From Leptodactylus fallax (taxonomy: Eukaryota > Chordata > Amphibia > Anura > Leptodactylidae): a DNA stretch of 64,000 nt. Every line of letters begins with the position of its first letter. Within the stretch, counting starts at the first letter, position 1. Location of the stretch: positions 1,076,501 through 1,140,500 of the forward strand of contig CAMRHE010000157.1 in assembly GCA_947044405.1 (NCBI GenBank), given 5' to 3'. The notes beneath the pieces were generated by a model that ran no database searches, was not told the origin of the DNA, and saw only the letters and a list, made by a program, of their open reading frames with translations. Below, one piece after another: positions 12,401 to 24,400 of this stretch. Made by a program: the position numbers and the translations under genes.

Positions 12401-15400
12401 TCTATACTGCGTAATGTAACTGTACTATACTAGAACATATAAAACAGCACATATAAAAACAAGTAAAAAAAACTTACCAGGATGGTCACGTGGAAAAAAA
12501 AACGTTCAACCTTTTTTTTACTGAAAGAAGCTACAAACTGAAGAACCTTTACTTATCCATTATTCCTTCACAGTACAGTATATTAGAATGATATCTTTCT
12601 AAATTCCAGGACAATGGAATGTCTATAACATTTCTTTATTTAATTAAAAAAAAAATGCATAAAATATTAATTTTTCAGCAGAGACTGAAAAGCACAACAC
12701 CTAAAAATAAAAATGCAGAATTTAAGGAGGACCTTTCACCACCTCCACCTCTTTACATCATTTAATAGGCTCTACTCCACTGATTCTGACACAGGTGGAA
12801 TTTCTTTCTCTAGCCCTTACTGTTACTGAGCAATCAGTGCTGTTTGGTGCCTGATATGCTATTTGACTCTGTACTGTCAGGAGGGTGGTGTCAGGCAGGA
12901 GCAGACAAGGGGTGTGACTATGAGCTCTGATACTGGCTGCCTCTGATTGAAGCTCTGAATAACGTCCGCTTTCCTACTCCTGCTTGACATCATCCATCTG
13001 ACAGTACAGTCTATAACATATCAGGCACCAAAAGCAGCTGCACTGATTGTTCAGGAATGGTGGAGGCTACAGAAAAAATTCCAATTGTGCTGGAACAATT
13101 AACAGATTTAATAAACTGAAGTTGGTGAAGGTGGTGAAAGGTCCTCTTTAAACATGTCACAGAAGCTTGGTCCAGCACTTAGCAAATGGTATAGAAATTT
13201 TATTGAGGAAAGATGTTTTATAAATATTTTTGATATATTTCCTAAATTAAATTTAAATGCTGTTTTGCTACGTGTTGAATCAAACTTCTGCTTCCCTTCA
13301 GGTGATAAGATGTGTAGGAGCGCATTCACATGTATACAATGTTCTAGTAGTTTCCCTCCAGCATGGCATATAAAAGTACCAGTTGTTGAATCAAAAGATG
13401 TTACCTGCTAGTTTTTATGCCCAGCTTCTCAACAGGTCCAGCGCTGTGCCACATTTTATGGAGAGCTGGATGCCACCATATGGCATCACTTTCTCTCTAC
13501 CATGGTGGATGGAAACTACAATAGACGATGTATATACATGAACACACCTTGAGGCTTCACATCTCAAATTGATATATCTGAAGATTTTTCATTTCTTCCC
13601 TTTTTTTTGTGACAATGACAAAGTACATAAATAAAGACTAAAAAATGTAACATACCTAACCCACTCTGCTTCATGTCGGAGGGCTGCCTGGCATATGAAG
13701 TGAAGAGACGGTACCCACCAGATTTGGAAGATGTCTCTGAAAGTACCTGTGGGTTGGATATAAAGACAGTGAAAACTTCAACCAGAAAGAAGCAACACTC
13801 ACCTCTCCGATACAGAAGCAATGTCAGGAATATGCGCACAACCAAAAAAAAAAATATATATATAAGTTAACACCACAGAAAATATGTTCTCAGAAATTTA
13901 CATTAGGAAAGGAAAACAGAGGTCCACATAATAAGCCATGGCATTAGGGATGAGAGGAATGAGCAGGTAAACAGACTCTACACAAAGCGCAGGAGAAAAT
14001 GACCGCAGCATCTTAGTCTAAGGGTCCATTTACATGACGGAAAATGAAGGGGCAATTCCTCTTCATTTTCCAGCCCCAGGCTACCCATCGCGGCTTTCCA
14101 GTGCTGATTAAACCCAGGTGAATGGGAGGCAAAATCTGGGTGGAATCCGCGTCAAATTCCTACGTGTGAACGGCCCTTAAGGTACTTAACTCCGAAGTCT
14201 GTAGTCTCAGCATTCAGAGGGAAGGCACGACTAGGAACTGTCCTAAGGCCCTTTTACACAGGCCAATGGTCAGCTGATGAAATGTTTGTTCCTGACCATT
14301 GCCCATGTAAACATGCCCAGTGAACTGTTGGAAAACATGCAAATAGTTTTTGACGATCACATCATTTATGCAGGCATAAAAAAACTGTTTTTCAGTAGCA
14401 TATCCCATTTACATGAGGCAATGTGGGCAAAATGTATGAGGGCAAATGATCGTATTAACAATTATTTGCGCCCGTACAGTATGATGACTGCTGTAGTATG
14501 ATCCTTAGGCTACACAAACACGACCGTGTGCAGTGTATGGGTCAGTAAAAACGGCACACATGACACATAAATTGGGATGTGTGTGTCATCCACGATTTTC
14601 ACTGATCCATACATTAAAATAAATGGACTGAGCCGCAAATACGGACCGGTATAGGACCTACTCCATATTTTGCGGCTCTTCACTATCGCCTAGACACACA
14701 GCCGCAAAAACTAGGGTTGTGTGTATGGGCCCATAGAAATGAATATGACCATACTTTGATCCGCAATTGCGCTTACAAAGTATGGTCAATGTTCATGAGG
14801 TCTTAGGCCCTATGCACACAACCGTAGATTTTATCCACAATTGCGGATAAAAGTACGGACCTATTCATTTCTTTGGGATCATAAACACAAATGCGTTTTT
14901 TGCGGCTGTGTGTGCGTGCTGTATACAAGGAGCATTGCATAAAAAATAGGTCTTCATAGATCATAGGTTATCATAAACTGAAGAGGAACAAGCACCCCAA
15001 AACAGAGATGGGTACAGATGGGCGTCTCTGGTGTGACTATCATGGGCTAATCTGTATACTGAACCACCACAGTCCTGGCAGTATGTAGCGTAATAGCAAA
15101 TTCTTCCACAGAGTTTTAATTCTGCAAGATTGTGAGAATGTGCCTGTGTGGATATAGCCTTAAACTCAATGGATTGATAAATAATTCAATGAAATGCTCT
15201 TCATACTGATGATTAACTTGTGAGACAAGTCTGTATATTAAAACACAACACACAAAGGCTATTATTCGGTGAGAATCTTTCACTCCATGTCAGTATTGCA
15301 GGCACATCTAAAGCGTCAGGGTAAGGACACTAGCTTCCCGAATCTTCACTTGGTATGAATAAGGAATATGAGATTAATTCAAATCTAAATACCGCAATGC

Positions 15401-18400
15401 CTAAATTAACATATTTTGGTCAATTTTCTTTCCCCAAAAAATAGCAATAAAAAGTGATCAAAAGGTCATACATTTCAAACATTGGTACTAATAAAAAGTA
15501 TAACTTGTCCTGCAAATAAAGGACTCTTACATATCTTTGTCATCAAAACGGTAAAAAAAGTTCTAGGCGTCAGAATAAAGTGACTCCAGGAAAATTGTTG
15601 ATTTTCAAAAAGTGAGTTTTTTTTGTAAAAGCGGTAAAAAACATAAAATATAATATATTATATATTATAAATATGCAATAAATATATAATATATATAATA
15701 TCATTATCATAATGATACGCTGGACAAAGCTGCTAAGTCATTATCAATGCAGAGTGAACGCCGTAAAAACAAAATGCAAAAAATTATGATAGAATTGTGG
15801 GTTTATTAACAATGACCCCCAAAAAATGTTACTAAAAGCTGATCAAAACATTATATGTATCCCAAAATGGTGCAAAATGAAAGTACAACTCATTACGCTA
15901 AGAATAAGCCCTCACTTAGCTATGTCAACAGTAAAATAAAAAAAGTTTAGAATTTTGAAAGTAGGGGAAGGAAAATATGAAAAAAGGCGATGAGCATTAT
16001 TGTACAAACTACCCTGCATCCCTAAGGCGTTAAAGTGCCCATACACATTCAAGAGCTGTTGGTCGAATGTTTCGTTGACCAACAGCTATTCGTCCAGATT
16101 TCCTCACACACATGCTTTGTTCAGCTAAGTGTGAATGTATTTTCTATGGGAAGAGTAAAATAAGCAGCTACCAGATACCTCAGCAGCAAATTATCAAGCA
16201 ATTGGGCATGACATCATCTCTGACATAATCCGCAGAGCTTGGGAGGCCTTACAATACTGTGTTCAGTACTGGAGACCTCAACTACTAAAAGGCATTGAGA
16301 AAACAGAAAAGAATGAAAGACAACCTGCAAAAACTGAGGCTTGAAGCAAAACACTCACCAAGAGAGACTTAAAGAACTAAACTTGTCTGACCTAGAGAAA
16401 AGAATGGAAAGCAAGAGGATGGCATGCTCAAAGCCTTTATAGGGGGATATCCAACATTAGAGACTGGGTTGTAGCATGGCCATGTGACCAATCGACTTAT
16501 GAAGAGGAAGTGTAGCCCTTTCTGAAAGAAAGCAGCCATGTTTCCGAATCCAGGATAACCCCTTTAAACAAGATATAGACTACCCACAATTCTAAAACAG
16601 CTTTCTATAAGTGAATAGAACAGGTGAATATAAGAAACTTTGGAACAAGAAGCATTTTTCTTTTAGAAGATATATTACACTCATCAGGCCGTTTCCTCCC
16701 TCTTCCCTACAGCCAGGCTGCTATTGCTAACAGGTTCTGTCATCTGTACTCAGCCTCACATAGATGTCTATAGAGATGAGAGGGGAAGGTGGTGGCTGCC
16801 GCTGGCTAGTAACTGCTTTATTGCTTGAGTAGGATAACTCCCTACCACTGTATAGAGTAAATATGGTAGTGCCATAAGAGCTCTCACTCAATAAGTGCAG
16901 CAGAGACTAGCAGGAGCCTCCTCCTATTACCTAATAGTAAAAGCAGGAAAAAGGAAAGCAGCCTGATAAATGGAGAAAAAAAAGTGCCTTTTTCACTAAA
17001 ATATACTACAAATTTTCTTATATGTACTATCCATTTATAGAACATTGTTTTATAGTTGGCTGTACGCTATAAAAGGTTTTACATAAGGTTCAGAAGGCAA
17101 TGGCTTTTATTAAGAAATGTCACATAAGAACAATCGTGCACAATCTGAAATTAACTGGGACTTTAGTGTACGGACATGTCCCTCGTAAATAACAAACCCT
17201 CCAAACAGTGAATCAATGGGGATATCAGAGGTCCTAAGAATAACCAGATATCAAATTCCCACAAACCCCCTTAAAAAAAAAAGTCTCCCCGTGCAATATT
17301 TATTTCTAAAATAATGCTGTTTCCGGACCGCCCATAGACTATATATGTCCGGAAGGTGGTTGTCTAGTGCTGCAAGGAAGTACCGTCCAAGCAGAACTCA
17401 GCAGCTGCACAAAATCATGCAGCTGCTAAAACGGGGAGCCGGCTGTAACTTCAGCTGGAGTTCCCAGAGAGAAGGCAGGGAATGTTTATTACCTTCCCTG
17501 CCTTCCTGATCTCTGTGTATACAGCACTCAATGAGCGCTGTATACACAGCTATGGGCGCTGCAATCTTGCAGCACCCCTCTGACCCGGTGGTCATGTGAT
17601 CTTCCGGGATCAGCGTCTGCAAGAGCTGCTGGGTCCTACAGGACCCAGATCAACTCTATAGGAAGGTGCAGGAGGCTAAATGTACCAGCCCCAGTTACAG
17701 GGGAAATCAGCCTCCCCAAAAAAAAAAACTGTGATCAGATGTCCCCAAAGGTCTATTATGACCTTATGGGGACACAATGTAAAAAAAAAAAAAAAAAGAA
17801 AAAAATTAATAGAAAAAAGTAAAAAAAAAATGTAAATAAAATAATTAAAAAAATAAATAAAATAATATGCCAATAAAACACCGTTATTAAAAGGTTATAG
17901 CCCACCCCTGACGACACCATACAAAATAAAAATTACCATAACGGAGAGTAAAAACTATTTTATAAAGTTTTTTAGTAGCACTTTGTGTTATTAAATTAAA
18001 AAAAATGAAAAGTGAAAAACAGACACATTTTCCATCTTCTTTTGTTTATATTTTCCCGAATATAAAATTTTTTTAAAATACATGTAAAAATCAAAACATA
18101 AAAATAAAGCCCTATGTGTTACCGAAAAAAGACGCAGAAATTAGTTGAATAACGCAAATTATAAAAATGTTATAGCCCTCAAAACCGCACATACAAAAAA
18201 AACCGAAAATGTGTCTGGTCCTGGACCAGAAATTGGCCCGGTACTGAAGTGTTGTTAACATAGCTGATAAAGATAGACTATCATATCAACAAAAATTGAA
18301 TCAATATCAGATTAATCTCTTCCTTGGATATCAAAAAACGTTATAGAATTCAGTTAATACTTTTTGTATTACTATTTATATTGTTGCTTTTAATCTTTAC

Positions 18401-21400
18401 TTGCTAGGACCTGCACAAGAAAGCTACAGATTTGTAGGAGTCAATATTCACTAAGACATTTAAAACCCCCTCCTTTAGAAAGTTCTGTTTCCCAAAGCCA
18501 CAAACAATACAAGGGTACACTCCTGAGCGTGTTTCCCCATGTGACTGATTTTGACAGTATTGTAATGAGTTATTGCAATTCACAAAGCATCTACATCACC
18601 ACAGTGATGTGATGTTAGCCCACAGAACTTTCACATCTCATCCAACTGCATTGCAAATGTGATTAATGGTTTCGTAAGGATTCATTTGGCTAAACAGATT
18701 TAATACAACAGATTCAATAAAACTGTGTACCAGAACTTGGATCACCACTATCTAAAACATGATAAAATGTTACTCAGTAGCTTCAGTGAACTAGTCAAAA
18801 GCTGAGTAATACTAACATTGTAACACACAGTCCTTCAAATAACAGCGAATATTCTGAATGTGAGGACTGCAAAGAGGGACATCAGAAAGATCCCCAGATA
18901 ACAGTCAAATTTATATTTACTACATACACATCTTAGGAGAGATGACAAACGCAGATCAATACAGAACGCACAAGGTATTCTACACAATGCTGAAAGTATC
19001 AAAGACTATTGGCCAAATATGGAACAATGGAATCTCCACACGATATGTACTGTAGCAAGCAAACAATTTCTGCGCCACTTTCTACGCATGACTTACAGCA
19101 GGGCACAATGAAACTCTTACAATAAGGCACTCCATTTAGATCAAAAACAGAGAAACTGCAAATAATGAGAGGTTTTTTTTTCTAAATAGCGCATTGCCAT
19201 TTTTAGGCAAATATGCAAGCTTACAGTATTAGAGATACTGCTTTATGCGCTAAAGATATTAATGATTTTTAGGATAGGTCTGCTTCTGTTTTCATCATGT
19301 ATGCTTTGTGTTTTTGTTTTCAGGGTTTGTTATTTTGTGACTGGTAGCTGCTGTGAACTGTGAGCATACCAGAGTGTTGAAGCCCCATGATCTAATATTA
19401 ATAACCTATCCTATGGATAGGTCATCAATGTCTTTAGCTCAGAAAACCCCTTTCGGCTAATGCCCCAAGTAGCGAGCCGCAGCCAAAAAGTAATGCGGAA
19501 AAAAATGCGGCAGGTTTTCCCAGCAGAGCTTTTCACAAAGTCCGCAGGGGAAACTTTTCTGCTTCAATTATAGCTATATGGAAAATGCCAGAGTTTCCGT
19601 AGGTATAATTAAAATGCTGCGATTTCCAAAAACGCTACGGTTTTGGAAATCGCAGTATTTCCGCTGCGGGTATTTTTCTGCAATGTGTGGATGGGATTCA
19701 CTAGACTGCAGCGTTTACACCACATGGGGCTTCAGCCTCAAAGGGGTATTCCCATCTTCACGATCATTTTCAAACTTGTAGCTTAAGCTGAAATGTTTTA
19801 CTCAATACATTGCTTAATCTATGTTGCGCCATATGCCAGATTCTGGTCATGCCCCCTCAGTGTTTACAGCTTGTTGCCTGGTCTCGGCCACCTACATTTT
19901 CTTTTTTGTCGCTGCACAGTACTTGAATATCACTTTGATCAATGCCTCTGTTATCTCTGTATATAAATACAGAGATAACTGTGCCATTTACAACAAGTAC
20001 GGAGTATGCTTCTGGCCTTAGTTCAAAACCAGGAAGTGTAGGGGAGAGTCAAAAAGGCAGGTGAAACTCTGAGATGGGAAAATCCCTGTAAGGCTATGTT
20101 CTCATCTGTGTTGGAGGTTTTGCTCAGAGCCTCCACTGCAGATTCCATAAACAACAAAATATAATGACGGACAATGGGCACACATCACGAGACGCCAACA
20201 ATGTTATTTTTATTGTTCTGCTTCTTTAACCGAGCAGAATAATGGAAATTAAAAAAACAAACGTGGACTCTCCCTAATATACAATAAACTAAAATTATGT
20301 TAAACCAACAATACAGTTTAAAGCTCATTCAATTAGATAAACGTTATTTAGAAGGACTCAACAAGTGACATTTTCCATTATTCTCTAGTTTTGTAGTGCA
20401 AGTCATTTATCATTTTGTGCATTTATGTGTACAAAACCAGTATTACTACATTCAGTTTACACCTAAAAAACTGACACAAGCAAAAGGAGAGAATCCAGCA
20501 GCTAAGAGAAAGTGGGAAATTCAGGAATACAGGTAGCGGGAATTGGGTGGCTGATGAACTCAATGTAAAAACAAAAAAACACCTGTCGCCATGATGCCAG
20601 GTTAGTGATGGACATGGCTCTGGACTGTAGAGTGATGGAACATGGGGAATGAAGGGGTTCTCCCGATCTTCTCCTCCGACGCCCTTTTTGGGACATGAAC
20701 TCCAAATTCCCTGTGTTTTTGGTATTCATCACCTGAAATCAAATCCGTGGACAGGAAGGTTTCAGCCCAATTACAGCTGACTGAAGAAATATGAAGGTTA
20801 AGCTTCCCCACTATTGTAGGGTCACAACATCAGATTCATCAAAATATAACAAAAAACAACTAGTTCAATAACTAGTAGTAGTCATAAAGTACATGATACA
20901 GATATTTCTGTACCGACAGAGAAAACCCTTTACATATTATGAAGTTTAAAAAAAAAAAAAAATAAAATAAAGGCCAGAATATAGATTGTTATGTTCCCAA
21001 TACTACCCCTGATACCTGAGTACTGTTCATAGAAAAAAAATGGCTTAGACAGAGTAAGGGACATAAGACATAAAACGTGTCAGTATATATCTTCAGTTAA
21101 CAAAGGAAAGGAAATGATGACTGTTCTGATCTTCTGCATAAAGCCTAAGTGTAGTCAGGAAAAGATAGAAAACAAAGTACACAAAAATCGGCTCATAAGA
21201 GAAGTTAGACATATTACTAATCTAGGGAGGTGACATCATACTGTAAATGGGGGGAGTGTGAGACGGGTTGTCAAATCAATGATGATAAAAAAAAATGAAA
21301 AAGCAAAATATCAACACCCATAATACCACTTTAGACAAAGAATCATGTTTTATCAAATATACTCTCCATATACATGTAATACACACAGACTTGGAATGAA

Positions 21401-24400
21401 ATCTCCTCTCCATCTTCAAGTGGCAGAGTAATTACACATGTATTATTAATAGCTTTGATGCACAAATTCTATCTGTGTTGCATAATAATTACTGACTCAA
21501 CTCAACAAAATTCACATTTTAGTCACATAAGCAATAAAACATTCAGGAAAGGTATTCTTGTTAAAACATACGATCAATAAGCCTCCGCGGAAAATTACTG
21601 AGGTCTGGACACATTAAAAGCAAATCAATAAGTACAGAATGCTGAGCTGCCTACCAGGACAAAGATATCCTCTGCAAATACTAAACCTAATATACATACT
21701 GTACACATTATCTATCTATCTATATAAACTACATTAGAGATATATACGTACGTGATGTTATCTTTGTAAATCAGCTTGGAAGATGGAAAACCACAAAAAA
21801 AATGTATCTGATAATGAGGCTTATAAAGCTCACAATATTTTGTTTCAATTTTCGAGTCCCCTTCAAGGGAACCTGTCAGGGTGATAAGTGACTTATAAGA
21901 CTAACCTCTAGGTAGGTATATACATTTGTTTTGTGTTTTTTAATGCGGGCATGGCTTGCATTGACACTAAACTCCTGGTCCACAAAGGACCTGTGGGTGA
22001 TTTAGGGAACCATATTGACATGACAGGTTCCCTTTAAAGACCATATGAAATACAAGGATGAGATTGATGATTGAAAATGGGTAAGAAAGTACATTCATTA
22101 CTATTACACAGCTAGCTGCAGCTGGTGTAAAACAAAAACATATGAAAACATGAACACAACTGAATGCAATTGTACCAAAATTTGTAGCTGCACTGGCTAC
22201 TGGATTCCAAGATTTGTCCTGCACTAAATGAATGCAAGATTTCCTTGGTATTTGGGGATAATGTATGGTACATGCAAAAAAAAATCAAATCAAACAGTGT
22301 ATCAATGAGAATTCCAAGGTAAAAAAAAACACATTACTGTGTGTTAGGGCTGAGCAGTTAATCAAAAAATAACCTAAATTGAAAGTCAGCTCCATTAATG
22401 GATATGAACTTTCTTACATTGATTATTTCAATTATTTTGCATCCACGCCATCCTGTATCACACTGCCATTGGCTAGAGGATATGTCACTAACTGTATGCT
22501 ATCTGATCAGGATTGCTGATACGTGAATCACCAAAACCAAAATTCAGTGGCATGGAGCGTAGCATGTAAAAATGGAAATGTCTTAATATAAATCGCTCAT
22601 TAATAGTAATCAAGGTAAAATGTTAAATTGTGATTTTAATTTGGGTAATAATCGCCCAGCTCTACTATTTGTATAAACTTTGTAAAGATGTCTAGAACAC
22701 TATATTATAAGATTATCTCCATCTCATAATACATATCTTCAGTGGGAATCTAACAATACAAACCTACACTTTAATAAAACACATAAAAACTTAGTTGGGT
22801 AAGTAAAATGTTAGATTTCTGCAGCAGGGTCTGGAGCATAGCAAAGGCACACGGAAAAAGGGCAATATAAAAGAATGGTTCCACTGAAGTCAAACACATT
22901 TGATGGATCATGCAATGAATATGTCCTCTTTAAGACCATCATGACTGTCACTCCATACTACTGCAAGCCTGTGATGAGTACAAGGACACTCTATCATTCA
23001 TGGTCTCTTATGATGCAGATCAAAGGCCACTTCCAAAAGTGAAAACATTAGAAACAACCTAGACAGGTTGAACTAGTGATTCATGGCATTTACAGTTGTA
23101 ATAAGGGAGGAAGATTATACCATGTCTGCACTAAACTCATACATCTCAAAGACATTTGTGCACCAGATTGCAAACACTATTTACAAATAGTTATATGTGA
23201 GTGCATTGAAGGGAAGTAAATGAATTCATCTACAGTGAGATGCCTCCATGTGTCTGTTACTATACTTTCACTTACAGGGTCAGTCAATGTCTCCAATCAT
23301 AAACACTGTATTGGAGGATGCAAGAAAGACAGTCACTCTAGCAAGAATGAGTCAAAGGACAAACTCAACAACAGACAGAAAAGATATTAGTAATATATTA
23401 GTAATACAGTAGAACAGACGCAAAGTTGTTTAGGCAAATATTGTTTCCTCTATACTCACAAAGTTGAAGAAACATTATGTATGGCTATATGTATGGTTCC
23501 ACCATGTTTAAGAGCAATTAAACTCTACTTTAATTGGTTTCCCACCAGAAGTTGTGGTGGCATATCACCAGGAAAGGCTATCACTTTTTATTCTATGGTG
23601 GGTTGACTAGCCGGACCCCGAGTGTTCCTCCAAATCAATGGGATGTAGTGCCAGGCAACTAAGTTTGATTTAACAGAGCATGTGATTCTGGACTAAAATG
23701 TAATGAACTTTCATTAAATTTTTCCTGAAAAACTTGTCTAAAGTGTTTCTCTGTTTTAGTGAATTTGCAGTTCACTACCAGGTGCTAGGCTAGTTTGGTG
23801 TACATAGATGCAAGAAGGATCATAGTGAGTGGAAGTAGGAATGGCTGGTCTCTTCACACAGTGAATGCAGTTCAGAGGCTTATTTTCCCCACAACCTGCC
23901 CATCTGTCTGCAAGCTGCTCTGTGCAAAGAACATTCTGCAAATCTCACATTTTACAATTTAAGAAAAAAGTCTATTAGATTGTATCCACTTCTGGCTGCA
24001 AGCTGCTCTGTGCAAAGAACATTCTGCAAATCTTACATTTTACAATTTAAGAAAAAAGTCTATAAGATTGTATCCACTTCTGGCTGTTTGTATGATTACC
24101 GATGGGATATTATTCACAGACATAGATTGCCCTTCGCCTGTGTCATGCCTGCATGGTAGATGCTAGAATGTAGTGGGTACCTTGCATGTGTTCCTCGATC
24201 TCCTATATGATGGTTTTACGCTTTTCTCAGCTATTTCTTGTGCAGTTACTCCTAGCAGAATGACACAAGGCATTTACATTGACGTAAAGTGTACTGACCC
24301 TGCTGAAGTGGACTTCCAGGCACTTCATCTGACATATGATCTAAGGCATAATTTAATTTGTTACATATTGCAGGGATGAGGTGTTGTTATACGCACAGTT

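Larger units (their letters stand above)
6412..13655 (-). other. Intron between exons 13 and 14 (7.2 kb)
   Basis: Contains a dispersed repeat (6829-7551), 'gataggtcatcag'-type repeats (8670-9370, 10930-11180), a TA-flanked hairpin element (10569-10756), a degenerate minisatellite (11338-11560), a Penelope terminal-repeat relic (11700-12080) and a TTAA-flanked fold-back element (12726-13147). No exon is recognised. Confidence 0.7.
13747..20582 (-). other. Intron between exon 13 and Arg-rich cassette (6.8 kb)
   Basis: Contains miniature repeats at about 14020-14180 and 14510-14900, an AT-rich palindromic tract (15640-15710), the 'gtgaatataagaaac' repeat (16618-17060), a long dispersed repeat (17290-18259), and miniature repeats at 19440-19735 and 19740-20095. 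No exon is recognised. Confidence 0.7.
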
